A DNA stretch of 64,000 nucleotides from Myxococcota bacterium (GTDB taxonomy: Bacteria > Myxococcota_A > UBA9160 > UBA4427): NCBI GenBank assembly GCA_041389495.1, contig JAWKRT010000001.1, positions 1,488,001 through 1,552,000 of the forward strand. Direction: 5' to 3'. The translations under genes and the position numbers were made by a program. The stretch's first letter is position 1. Every line of letters begins with the position of its first letter. The notes beneath the pieces are model-generated. The model did no database searches and was not told the origin of the DNA. It saw nothing but the letters and a program-made list of their open reading frames with translations. This document shows, in pieces, positions 1 to 9,100 of the stretch.

Positions 1-167
1 GGCTCGTCGGGCGCCCAGACGTCGCGCGCGCCGAGCGCGGGCAGCCAGGCGGCCGCAAGCGCGGCGATCACGAGCCATTCCGCGGTCGCTCGCCGCGCGG
101 CGCGTCCGCGCTGCGGGCGCGCGTCCTCGGCGGGGGTCGACGGCTCGGGGGCAGGGCGGCTCTCCAC
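1..167 (-). CDS. ArnT/PMT-family glycosyltransferase, N-terminal fragment (cut by left edge)
   Basis: Reading leftwards from a GTG at 167, 55 codons are open to the window edge. They encode a short charged N-terminus, a first membrane helix (WLVIAALAAAWLPALGARD) and then VWAPDE. A Pro-Asp-Glu straight after the first helix is the hallmark of the GT83/PMT superfamily, in which the DE motif in the first periplasmic loop is catalytic. These enzymes move sugars from undecaprenyl-phosphate carriers onto lipid A or proteins at the periplasmic face. The GT2 enzyme at 912-1676 is the kind that makes such lipid-linked sugars, which supports the call. The start is uncertain because no strong ribosome site is visible, and the substrate cannot be told from 55 residues. 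Confidence 0.6.
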   Translation of the reverse strand, partial: MESRPAPEPSTPAEDARPQRGRAARRATAEWLVIAALAAAWLPALGARDVWAPDE

Positions 168-285
168 GGGACCTCGCTCGTCGCACGGCTCGCGCGCGCG
201 CGATCGACGGTACCCTGCCGCCGCACGTCGGCGCCGCGGTCGTCCCGCGGCGCGCACACCGGCGCGCGCGTCATGGAGGAGCCCG

Positions 286-912
286 ATGTCGACGACGCCC
301 GGAGCCGAGCTGCGCGCTCGCATCGCCGAGGACGCGGGCCGCCCCGCCGAGATCGCGCGCTTCCTGGACGGCCTCTCGCACGCCGATCGCGTGCTCGCGA
401 TCCGCGATCTGCGGCGCGCCGACCAGCGGCGCCTCTACGAGGCCGTCGACGGCTTCGCCGCGGTGGCGCTCGCCGACCTCGTCCCGCCGTCGACGCCCGA
501 CGTCGTACCCGTGCGGCACTACGGGAAGAACACGCTGCCCGCGTTCACGCACTTCGAGAAGCGCTTCGCGCGCGGCCGCGGCGACGACGCCGCGAAGCCG
601 GCCGAGCTGTACGGCTTCAACTTCCAGTCGATGTCGCCCGTCACGGGGCCCGGCTACTTCGTCGCCGTCGACAACCCCGAGCGGAAGGGGCGCGAGGTCT
701 GGGTCGACTACCGCCGCGTCCCGGACGCCGCGACGACGCCGCTGCCCGAAGGCTGGCCGCCCGTGCGCTCGAACGAGCGCGGCCTCTCGGTGCTCGTCTA
801 CGGGCACATGGTCGACACGCTGCGGCGCGTCTCGGAGCACGTGACGATCGGGTCGGCCGCGAAGAACGGGAAGGACATCGGCAGCTGGTTCGCGCTCTGC
901 CGCGAGGCGTGA
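286..912 (+). CDS. Conserved hypothetical protein, 208 aa
   Basis: The ATG at 286 follows a strong GGAGGAG ribosome site. I do not recognise the family. The protein is soluble, with no signal peptide and no membrane helix. The N-terminal 60 residues look helical (a pattern around FLDGLSHADRVLAIRDL). The rest is rich in aromatics, with blocks that look conserved: YGFNFQSMSPVTGPGYF near residue 110 and GSAAKNGKDIGSW near the end. The stop overlaps the start of the GT2 gene by one base (TGATG), so the two are almost certainly translated together. A role in the same envelope-sugar process is an inference from that coupling only. Confidence 0.8.
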   Translation: MSTTPGAELRARIAEDAGRPAEIARFLDGLSHADRVLAIRDLRRADQRRLYEAVDGFAAVALADLVPPSTPDVVPVRHYGKNTLPAFTHFEKRFARGRGDDAAKPAELYGFNFQSMSPVTGPGYFVAVDNPERKGREVWVDYRRVPDAATTPLPEGWPPVRSNERGLSVLVYGHMVDTLRRVSEHVTIGSAAKNGKDIGSWFALCREA

Positions 913-1676
913 TGACGGACGCCGGGCGCGCGCTCCCGCGGCTGCTCTCCGTCGTCGTCCCCGTGCGCGACGAGGAGGCCTCGATCGACGCGCTCCTGCT
1001 CGAGCTCGACGCCGCGCTCACGGGCTTCGCGGCCGAGCGCGGCATCGGCCTCGAGTGGATCCTCGTCGACGACGCGAGCCGCGACGCGAGCCTCGCGCGC
1101 ATGCGCGAGTGGGAGCGGAAGGACGAGCGGCTGCGTGTCGTCGCGCTCGCCGCGCACGCCGGACAGGCATCGGCGCTCGGCGCGGGCTTCCGAGCGGCGC
1201 GCGGCGATGCGATCGCGACGCTCGACGCCGACGGCCAGAACGATCCGGCCGATCTCCCCCGCCTCGTGGAGCGCCTCGCCGAGGGCGACGCGGATGCCGT
1301 CTGCGGCGTGCGCGCGACGCGCCGTGACGGCGCGTGGCGCCGGCTCTCGTCGCGCGCGGCGAACGCCGCCCGCCGCGCGGTGCTCGGCGACGCCCATCGC
1401 GACATCGGCTGCGCGCTGCGCGTCGTGCGCGCGCGCCACGCGCGCGCGCTCGCGCTGCGCCGCGGGCTGCACCGCTTCCTGCCCGTGCTGCTCGCGCTCG
1501 AGGGGGCGCGCGTCGTCGAGCTTCCCGTGGCGCACCGGCCGCGCCGCTTCGGCGCATCGAAGTACACCGCGCGCAACCGCGTGCGCGAAGCTCTCGTCGA
1601 CCTCGTGTACGTCGCGCGCCGGCAGCGGCGCGCGCGCCGCGAGCGGGCGCGCGACGCGGGTGCGCCGAGCGCCTAG
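912..1676 (+). CDS. Family 2 glycosyltransferase (dolichol/undecaprenyl-phosphate sugar synthase-like)
   Basis: This 254-residue protein has the GT-A fold signature of GT2. It begins with LSVVVPVRDEE near residue 12, followed by the nucleotide-sugar site ILVDDASRD and the metal-binding TLDADGQNDP (DxD). It ends with an RRFGASKY block typical of DPM1/ArnC-like enzymes. Those enzymes load a sugar from UDP or GDP onto a polyprenyl phosphate at the inner face of the inner membrane. There is no C-terminal membrane helix, so it is the short soluble form. It is coupled to the upstream unknown gene and lies near a divergent ArnT-like gene, which suggests one lipid-linked sugar pathway. The 3' end overlaps convergent yciH by 4 bp. 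Confidence 0.85.
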   Translation: MTDAGRALPRLLSVVVPVRDEEASIDALLLELDAALTGFAAERGIGLEWILVDDASRDASLARMREWERKDERLRVVALAAHAGQASALGAGFRAARGDAIATLDADGQNDPADLPRLVERLAEGDADAVCGVRATRRDGAWRRLSSRAANAARRAVLGDAHRDIGCALRVVRARHARALALRRGLHRFLPVLLALEGARVVELPVAHRPRRFGASKYTARNRVREALVDLVYVARRQRRARRERARDAGAPSA

Positions 1677-2029
1677 CCGCCCGCCCGCTTGGCGCGGAAG
1701 CCGCGCCGCTCGAGCTCGGCCATCAGCACGTCGCGGTGATCGCCCTGGATCTCGATCACGCCGTCCTTCGCGGAGCCGCCCGTGCCGCAGCGGCGCTTCA
1801 GCTCGGCCGCGAGGTCGCGCAGCGCGTCGGGCGCGAGCGGCAGGCCCTCGATCGTCGTCACCGTCTTGCCGCCGCGTCCCTTCGTCTCGCGTCGCACGCG
1901 CGCGACGCCGTCGCCCGACGCCGCGGCCTGCTGCGCGCGCACCCGCTTGCAGCGGCACTGCGCGACGGGCGCGCTGCAGTCGGGGCACATGCGGCCGTGC
2001 GACGAGGAGTAGACCGTGCGCGCGGCCAT
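1673..2029 (-). CDS. yciH: SUI1/eIF1-family translation factor YciH
   Basis: The protein has 118 residues. The N-terminus carries a small Cys cluster (CPDCSAPVAQCRC, residues 15-27). The C-terminal two thirds is the SUI1 domain: KTVTTIEGLPL, then a helix, then LKRRCGTGGSAKDGVIEIQGDH, which is the classic GTGG(S/T)xK signature of this family. Bacterial YciH resembles eIF1 and affects start-site fidelity and translation under stress; a general factor role is known for the family but not proven here. The length and both segments match bacterial homologues. Convergent to the GT2 gene and just downstream of the CoA-binding gene (4 bp gap), so probably co-transcribed with it. Confidence 0.9.
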   Translation of the reverse strand: MAARTVYSSSHGRMCPDCSAPVAQCRCKRVRAQQAAASGDGVARVRRETKGRGGKTVTTIEGLPLAPDALRDLAAELKRRCGTGGSAKDGVIEIQGDHRDVLMAELERRGFRAKRAGG

Positions 2030-2033
2030 CGCG

Positions 2034-2459
2034 TCAGCGCGCGGCGGCGCCGAGCAGTCGGCGGTGCTCGACCATGATGCAGCGGTCCTGCACGACCTCG
2101 ATGCCCGCCTCGCGAAGGCGGGCGGCCGCCGCCCCGTTCTGGATGCCGAGCTGCATCCACACGGCGGACGGCCGCGCGGACATCGAGAGGATCTCGTCGA
2201 CGTGCGCGGGGATGTGGTCGGACGCGCGAAAGAGGTTCACGAGGTCGACGGGCTCGGCGACGTCGCGCAGCGTCGCGAACGCGGGCTGCCCGAGCACGCG
2301 GTCGAGCTTCGGGTTCACGGGAACGATGCGGAAGCCGTGGAGCTGCAGGTACTGGGGAACCCGATAGGCGTCCTCGGACTCCAGATCCTTGATGCCGACG
2401 ACGGCGATGGTCCGGCATCGCTCGAGGACGGCGCGCAGCTCGTGATCGGTCTCGGGCAA
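2034..2459 (-). CDS. CoA-binding domain protein (YccU-like)
   Basis: The 141-residue protein is a single Rossmann-like CoA_binding domain. TIAVVGIKDL near residue 16 is the nucleotide-binding turn; YRVPQYLQLHGFRIVPVNP and VWMQLGIQN are typical of the YccU group, which resembles the CoA-binding lobe of succinyl-CoA synthetase. The reaction, if any, is unknown. The open frame extends to an ATG at 2783, but I chose the TTG at 2459. It follows GGAG by 5 bases and gives the usual family length, whereas the extra upstream residues look like non-coding translation. It is divergent from the M16 peptidase operon. Confidence 0.8.
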   Translation of the reverse strand: MPETDHELRAVLERCRTIAVVGIKDLESEDAYRVPQYLQLHGFRIVPVNPKLDRVLGQPAFATLRDVAEPVDLVNLFRASDHIPAHVDEILSMSARPSAVWMQLGIQNGAAAARLREAGIEVVQDRCIMVEHRRLLGAAAR

Positions 2460-2565
2460 GGCGACTCCGAAGCGGCTGCGCGCGGAACGATTGCGCTGGA
2501 ATGCGAACGCCGACGACGTGTCGATCGGTCGACACTCGTCGACCCACCCACTACGGTACCCCGCC

Positions 2566-4065
2566 ATGCTGCTCGCGCGACCTCGTTCGTCCCGGTCCAT
2601 GGGTTCGCTCCGGTCCGGCGGCGCCGACGTCGCGGCTCCGGCTGTCCCCGCCGCCCGGCGTCCCGACGGACGCGCTCCGCGCGGTTCGTCTCCGGCCACT
2701 CGGGTCGCGCGGTGGGTGCGCGCCGCGCTCGCGGCGGTTCCCGCGCTGTGCGCGCTCGCCGGGCCGGCAATGGGCGTCGACATCGACGACCCGGCCGCGC
2801 GACTGGAGCGTCACGAGCTCGCGAACGGGCTCGTCGTGCTGCTGCTCGAGGACCACTCGACGCCCGTCGTCTCGCTGCAGGTCTGGGTGCGCGCGGGCTC
2901 GCGCGACGAGGCGCGCTACTCGGGCATCGCGCACCTGTTCGAGCACATGATGTTCAAGGGCTCGAAGAACCTCGAGCCCGAGCGCCACGCGCAGCTCGTC
3001 ACCGACCGCGGCGGCGCCATCAACGCGTTCACGAGCGACGACGTCACGGTCTACTTCGAGGACGTCACGCGCGAGTCGCTGCCCCTCGTGATCGACCTCG
3101 AGGCGGAGCGCTTCGCGAACCTCCACGTCGACGATGCGATGCTGACGAGCGAACGCGAGGTCGTGCTCGAGGAGCGCGGGATGCGCACGGAGAACGACCC
3201 GGGCGGGCTCGCGTTCGAGGCGCTCGCGGCGACGGCGTGGATGGCCCATCCCTACCGGCGCCCCGTGATCGGCTGGCGCAGCGACGTCGAGGCCGTGACG
3301 GTCGAGAAGTGCCAGGAGTTCTTCGACGCCTACTACGCCGCGAACAACCTCGTGCTCGTCGTGGCCGGCGACTTCGACGCGAAGGAGGCGCTCGATCGCA
3401 TCCGCCTCCGCTTCGGCTCGCTTCGCCGCTCGGAGATCGAGCGCAACCCGACGCGCGAGCCGGAGCAGCGCGGCGAGCGCCGCGTCGTCGTCGAGTTCGA
3501 CGTGCGCAGCCCCATCCTGATGGCGGGCTGGCACGCGCCGGCGACCGGCCACCCCGACGGTGCCGCGCTCGACGTCGCGAGCCAGATCCTGTCCGATGGG
3601 CGCTCGAGCCGGCTCTACCGGACGCTCGTCGATCGCGAGGCGAAGGCGCTCTACGCCTACGGCGGCTACTGGGAGCTGCAGGACGCGGGCCTCTTCTACG
3701 CGAGCGCGGGCGTGCGTCCCGACGCCGCGATCGGGGACGTCGAGGCGCTCTTCTTCGGAGAGATCGACCGCATCCGCGAAGCGGGCGTGAGCGAGGCCGA
3801 GGTGGCGAAGGCGAAGCGCCAGCTCGAGGTCGGGATGATCGGCGGGCTTCGCACGGCGCACGCGCTCGCGAGCCGCATCGGGCGCGACTACGTCGCGTTC
3901 GGCCGCGTGCGCTCCATCGACGAGCGGCTCGCGGAGATCGCGGCCGTCGCGCCGGCCGACGTGCAGCGCGTCGTCGCCACCTATCTCGTGCCGGAGAAGC
4001 GCAGCGTCGTGCACGTCGTGGCGCCGGCCGCGCCGCCGCAGTCGGGCGCGGAGGCGGCGCGATGA
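2566..4065 (+). CDS. M16-family zinc metalloprotease (catalytic subunit)
   Basis: A periplasmic pitrilysin-like peptidase. A signal peptide (AALAAVPALCALAGPAMG) precedes the mature start at VDIDD. The inverted zinc motif HLFEH (HxxEH) is in the first third, followed about 75 residues later by the downstream Glu region (LEERGMRTENDPGG). The second M16_C domain fills the rest (SDGRSSRLYRTLV). These enzymes cut peptides in a closed clam-shell and often need a partner lacking zinc ligands. The next gene encodes that partner and overlaps this one by 4 bp (ATGA). Starts at 2599 or GTG 2716 are also possible; the last would place the signal peptide at the very N-terminus. Confidence 0.88.
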   Translation: MLLARPRSSRSMGSLRSGGADVAAPAVPAARRPDGRAPRGSSPATRVARWVRAALAAVPALCALAGPAMGVDIDDPAARLERHELANGLVVLLLEDHSTPVVSLQVWVRAGSRDEARYSGIAHLFEHMMFKGSKNLEPERHAQLVTDRGGAINAFTSDDVTVYFEDVTRESLPLVIDLEAERFANLHVDDAMLTSEREVVLEERGMRTENDPGGLAFEALAATAWMAHPYRRPVIGWRSDVEAVTVEKCQEFFDAYYAANNLVLVVAGDFDAKEALDRIRLRFGSLRRSEIERNPTREPEQRGERRVVVEFDVRSPILMAGWHAPATGHPDGAALDVASQILSDGRSSRLYRTLVDREAKALYAYGGYWELQDAGLFYASAGVRPDAAIGDVEALFFGEIDRIREAGVSEAEVAKAKRQLEVGMIGGLRTAHALASRIGRDYVAFGRVRSIDERLAEIAAVAPADVQRVVATYLVPEKRSVVHVVAPAAPPQSGAEAAR

Positions 4066-5555
4066 GCGCGCGCGCCGGAGCTCCGCGCGCGCTCGCCGCG
4101 CGGGTCGCACTCGCGGTGGCGCTCGCGCTCGGCGCGGGCTGCCAGCTCGTCGGCCGTGCCGCGGAGCGCGCCCCCGTCTACGGCCCGCCGTTCGCGACGC
4201 TGCCGCCGGCCTGGGACGAGGCGCCGCCCGAGCCCGCGGACGCGCCCATCACCGAGCCCGGCGCGCTCGCGCGCTTCGCCCTGCCGAACGGCCTGCACGC
4301 GATCCTGCTGAGCGATCACCGCCTGCCGCACCTCGTCGTCGGCGTCGCCCTTCGCCGCGGCGCGGGTGCCGAGCCGCCCGAGCTCGCCGGCCTCGCCGCC
4401 TACACGGCCGAGCTGCTCGAGCGCGGCGCGGGCGACCGCGACGCGCTCGCGCTCGCGACGCTCGTCGACGGCCTCGGCGCGAGCCTCGGCGCGAGCGCCG
4501 ACTGGGACTCGATGACGGTCACCGCGAGCGGCCTGTCGAGCGACGTCGACACGCTCTTCGAGGTGCTGCGCGACGTCGTGCTGCGGCCGCGCTTCGACGC
4601 CGAGGAAGGGCGCAAGGCGCGCGCCGAGACGCTCGCCGGCCTCGAGCAGGCGAAGGACGACCCGGCGACGCTCGTCGGGTGGCACGCGGCGCGAGCCGCC
4701 TACGGTGACCACCGCTACGGAACGCCGGCCGAAGGCACGAGCGAGACGGTCGCCCGGCTCGACGCCGCGGCCGCGCGTCGCTTCTGGGAGAGCGTCGCGA
4801 TCGCGAACGACGCCGTCGTCTTCGCGGCCGGCGACATCGACCGCGCGGCCTTCGAGGCGCGCGTGCAGAGCGCGTTCGGCGGCTGGCGCAGCGGCGACGT
4901 GCCGCCCGAGGCGCCCGCGCCGCCCGCCCGCGTGCCGGGCGAGCGCAAGGTCGTCGTCGTCGACGAGCCCGACCTCAACCAGGCGCGCATCGTCCTCGTC
5001 CACGAGGGGCTCGCGCGCGCCGACGAGCGCCGCATCCCGGCGGCCGTGATGAACGACATCCTCGGCGGCGGCGGCTTCTCGTCGCGGCTGATGAAGAGCG
5101 TGCGCTCGGAGGCCGGCCTGACGTACGGCGTGTGGTCGGGCTTCGGGCTGCGGCGCCGCCCGGGGCCGTTCATCGTCGAGACGTTCACGCAGGTGCCGCG
5201 CGCCCGCGCCGCGCTCGATCGGGTGCTGGCCGAGCTCGAGCGCATCGCGACCGAGCCGCCCGACGCGGCGGAGGTGGCGGGTGCCCGGACGCTGCGCGTC
5301 GGCCGCTTCGGGCTCGGGCTCGAGACGTCGTCGAGCGTCGTCGAGGCGCTCGTCGACCTCGACGTGCACGGCCTTCCCGAGGACGGCCTCGACACGTTCC
5401 GCGGACGCGTGCGGCGCGTCGACGTGGAGGAGGTCGCCCGCATGGCGCGCGAGCTCGTGCACCCGGAGCGCGCGGCGATCGTCGTGCTCGGCCCGGCGAG
5501 CGCGCTCGTCCCGCAGCTCGAGGGCCTCGGCCACGTCGAGGTCGTCGCGCCCTGA
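4062..5555 (+). CDS. M16-family peptidase-like lipoprotein, non-catalytic partner
   Basis: The protein has 497 residues and starts with a lipoprotein signal ending in LGAGC, so it is likely membrane-anchored in the periplasm. Two M16 domains are visible: FALPNGLHAILLSDHRLPHL near residue 70, and NDILGGGGFSSRLMKSVRSEAGLTYGV in the C-terminal half. Where the catalytic HxxEH should be, the sequence reads AGLAAYTAELLERG, so the zinc ligands are missing. That is typical of the regulatory half of two-subunit M16 proteases. The ATGA overlap with the catalytic subunit gene supports a heterodimer. The substrate is unknown. Confidence 0.88.
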   Translation: MSARAGAPRALAARVALAVALALGAGCQLVGRAAERAPVYGPPFATLPPAWDEAPPEPADAPITEPGALARFALPNGLHAILLSDHRLPHLVVGVALRRGAGAEPPELAGLAAYTAELLERGAGDRDALALATLVDGLGASLGASADWDSMTVTASGLSSDVDTLFEVLRDVVLRPRFDAEEGRKARAETLAGLEQAKDDPATLVGWHAARAAYGDHRYGTPAEGTSETVARLDAAAARRFWESVAIANDAVVFAAGDIDRAAFEARVQSAFGGWRSGDVPPEAPAPPARVPGERKVVVVDEPDLNQARIVLVHEGLARADERRIPAAVMNDILGGGGFSSRLMKSVRSEAGLTYGVWSGFGLRRRPGPFIVETFTQVPRARAALDRVLAELERIATEPPDAAEVAGARTLRVGRFGLGLETSSSVVEALVDLDVHGLPEDGLDTFRGRVRRVDVEEVARMARELVHPERAAIVVLGPASALVPQLEGLGHVEVVAP

Positions 5556-5689
5556 GTGCGCGCGGCGGCGCTCCCGCGTCGCCCGCCCCTCGTTCGCCGC
5601 GCCCCGATCCACGTCGCCTGCGATCGCGTCCGGAATCCGCGAGAGCGCCGGCGCCGCGCGCGCTTCCCTCGGCCTCGGAGGAAGCGGCG

Positions 5690-6187
5690 ATGGAGCTTCG
5701 GGTGCGCGGGATTCCGACGGACGAGTGCGAGCGGCTGCGCGCGGGCGGGCCCGACGCGAACGGTCGGCCGCCGCTGCGGCGCGTCGCGGAGGGCGTCGCC
5801 AACCCGTGCCGCCACTGCCTCGGGCTGATCGCGGAGGGCGACGAGAAGCTCGTGCTCGGCTACCGGCCGTTCCCGGCGCTCCAGCCGTACGCCGAGACGG
5901 GCCCCGTCTTCCTGCACGCGCGCGCCTGCGCGCGCTACGAGGCAGGCGTGCTGCCCGCGTGGTTCGACTTCCTCGACCCCGCGCTCGTGCGCGGCTACGA
6001 CGCCGACGACTGGATCCTCTACGAGACGGGCGCCGTCGTGCGCGGGCCCGAGCTCCGCGTCGCGTGCGAGCGCATCCTCGCCGACGCGGCCGTCGCCTAC
6101 GTGCACGTGCGGTCGAAGTTCGGCTGCTTCCAGTGCCGGGTCGATCGCGCGGGCGACGATGCGGGCGCGCTCGCGACGACCGCCTAG
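5690..6187 (+). CDS. DUF1203 family protein
   Basis: A 165-residue cytosolic protein starting at an ATG behind GGAGGAAGC. The pattern matches DUF1203: an N-terminal strand (RVRGIPTDE), a Cys-containing block CRHCLGLIAEGDEKLVLGYRPF near residue 43, GPVFLHARAC near 70, and a C-terminal VRSKFGCFQCRV. The conserved Cys and His residues (CRHC, HARAC, CFQC) suggest metal or redox chemistry, but no function is established for the family. The gene ends 5 bp before the 3' end of the convergent tpsA. The 134 bp upstream of it show nothing recognisable. Confidence 0.8.
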   Translation: MELRVRGIPTDECERLRAGGPDANGRPPLRRVAEGVANPCRHCLGLIAEGDEKLVLGYRPFPALQPYAETGPVFLHARACARYEAGVLPAWFDFLDPALVRGYDADDWILYETGAVVRGPELRVACERILADAAVAYVHVRSKFGCFQCRVDRAGDDAGALATTA

Positions 6188-6192
6188 CGACC

Positions 6193-9100
6193 TTAGCTTC
6201 CGAAGATGTCGAGCACGTCGCTCCCGCGGACGTAGCGCGAGGGGTGGATCGCCTCCGCGAGCTCGTCGGGCGTGATGCCGTCGGGCGTGATCGCCTCGAC
6301 CCAGGCGCGCTGCACGGGCCCGTACTCGCCCGGCACGAGCCCCGTGCGGCGATGCGCCGAGAAGAGCCGGTCGAGCGCCTCGAGCGTCTGGTAGGCGTCG
6401 AACTGCGTGCTGGGGCGGTTCTTCAGGAAGCGCCGCAGCTCGAAGCCGAGCACGCGGCGCGCGCCCGTCTGGCTGCGGAAGTCGGAGACGGCGGCGCCGA
6501 GCGTCGCGCGCAGCTCCGGCGCGTTGTGCAGGTCGGCCCCGAAGAGATCCTCGAACAGCCGCATCGCCTCCTGCGCGTTGTGCAGGTCGAGTCGCGCCGC
6601 CGTGAGCCGTGCGACCTCGCGGTCGCTGCGCCAGCCGCGCGAGGCGTCGTCGAAGATCGCGCTCGCGCGCGTGCGCGACACGAGCTCGCCCGCCGTCGCC
6701 TCGCGCGTCGCGATCCCGATCTCGGCGAAGGCGTCCGGCTCGATCGCGGGCGTCGCGAGCGACGCGCGCGACTCGGGCCGCGCCGGCGCCTCGGCGAGCG
6801 CCTCGGTGAGGTCGGTGGTCGACGGGCCGGCCGGGCGGCCGTCGAGCACGAGCGGCGCCACGTCGAGGTCGGCGGGGTCGGCGTCGTAGAAGAGCTGCCG
6901 GGGACCGAGCGCGCTGTCGTTGGGGTTCACCTCGAAGAGCGGGGCGTCGAGCGGGACGCCGTCGATCGCGGGGCGGCCGGCGGACGAGCCGATCACGAGG
7001 CGGTTGCCGCGCCCGAGCTGCGCGAGCGCTCCGGTCGCGCCGGTCGTCGCGAGCTGGAAGTCGTTCGCGACCCAGTCGACGCCCCCGTCCGGCTCGAAGC
7101 TCCCGTTCGAGCGGCGCACCGAGGCGGCGGGGCGCCGCAGCACGATCAGGTTCGCGGCGTCGATCTGGATCGAGTCGGCCGTGAGGTCGCCCACCGCGAC
7201 GTCGCCGAGCGCGTCGATGTCGAGCGTGCCTGCGACGGTGAGCTTCTCGCCCGACGCGAGCACCGCGTCCTTCGCGAGCGTGGCGGGGTTCGGGTCGTAG
7301 TCGCCGAGCGAGACGTTCCCGTCGGTGCGGATCGCGAGCGTGCCGCGGCCGCGCTGGTAGATCGTCGCCGTGCGCGCGACCGGCTTGCGCGACGCGGGCG
7401 TGGTCGTTCCGGCCGCGAAGTCGACGGCGTCGACCGAGCGCACGAGCAGGTCGCCCGCGAGGTCGATCGCGACCGTGTCGGTGTTCGCGAGCGCCGTCGC
7501 GACGGAGCCCGCGCCGAACACGTCCTGCGACGGGTCGGCCGACGAGCCGAGCTCGAGCTCGCCGACGCCGCCGACGAAGTTCACCGTCAGGTCGCGGAGG
7601 CGGTTCATCGCGGTCGGGCCGGCGACGAGGCCGTCGTTGCCGACGCCCTTCACGAGGTGGAGCTTGTCGACGACGTCGAGCTCGAGGCTCTGACCGCCGT
7701 CCGTCGCGCCCTGGACCGTGTCCGCGAAGCGGATGCTCGAGGCGCTGAGCCGCGTGTCCTGGTCGATGCGCACGGCGCCCTCGTAGGACTGGTCGGCGAG
7801 CGTGCGGAAGTTCGCGGCGTCGATCGCGATCACGCCGCCCGCCGTCTTCGCGTGGAAGCCGTAGAAGCGCGGGGAGGTCGCCGTGTCGGCGGTCGGGTCG
7901 ATCGAGATGCCGCCCAGCGCCGCGTTCGTCTCGCGCGTCTCGAGCGTGAGGTCGAAGCCCGCGAGCTGGTCGGCGACGGCGCCCGTGACCGCGAAGCCGC
8001 CGGTCTCCTGGATCAGGCGGTAGTCGAGGCCGAGCGCCGAACCGCCGCGGCCGGTGATCTGCTCGGCGCGCACGATCGACCCGTGGCCGGGAGTGAGGTC
8101 GAAGGCGTCGTGCTGCTCGAGCTGGACGCGCAGCGGCGTCGCGGCGGTCGTCCCGCGCAGGATCACGTCGTCGCTGTCGGCGAGGATCTCGTCGCCGGCG
8201 TTGCTCGCCGCGAGCTCGATCTCGCGCGCCTGCAGGAAGACCCGGTCGAAGTCGCCGGCGAGGTCGAGGTCGCCCATCGTCGCTTCGAGGCGCGCGATGC
8301 CGACCTCCGTCGACTCGATGCCGTCGACCGAGTTCGTGCCGGCGCGCACGTCGAGCACGTCCGCGAGCGCCACGTCCGCGATGTCGACGAACGCGTTGCC
8401 GCGCCGGCTGCGCACGAAGATCGTGTCGATCGAGGTCGCGGGCGCCATCGTCGTCAGCGTCGGCAGGAGGCTCGTCTCGGTTCCCGTCGTGGCGGCCGTG
8501 ATTCCGAGCCCGTCGACCGTCGCATCCGAGTCGAAGACGAGACTCGTGGTCGCGGTCGGGTCGGTATTCGACGGATCGATGCGCAGCGTCACCGCGAGCG
8601 GCGACGCGTCGATGCGCGCGAGGTCGCTCGCGCTCGCGACGTCGATCGTCGCACCGCTCCCGAGCCCGGCGATCAGGTCGAGCGCGCGCGCGGTGATCTG
8701 CGAGCCGGCGCCGAAGAGCAGGTCGCCGTTCGCGACGCCGGACGTGCCGCTCTCGATGCGCACGCTCTCGGTGGCGGTCAGGTCGAGCACGAGGCCGCTC
8801 CAGTCGAGCGCGCCCGGCACGCTGAGGTCGAGGCTGTGGAGCTGGAACGCGACGCCGTCGGCGAACGCGACGCTGCGCGGGACGTCCTCGTCGAAGTCGA
8901 ACAGCCGGATCGAGACGTCGAGATCCCGGAGCTTGGCTTCGTCGTCGAGCGCGATGCCGGCGTCCTCCTCGGCGAAGACGTGGAGGAGCGTCGCGTCGCG
9001 CTCGTCGGGGTCGGGCGCGAGCTGCATCGCCATGCCGTCCGTCGGCGGCGTCGGCAGGTTCGCGCCGGTGACGTCCGAGTCCTGTCGCACCGTGATCTCG

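Noticed and set aside
68..274. 68-codon minus-strand frame at the left edge
   Set aside because: It is out of frame with the ArnT-like N-terminus (1-167), which has a membrane helix and the catalytic DE motif. The 68-codon product is only Arg/Ala-rich.
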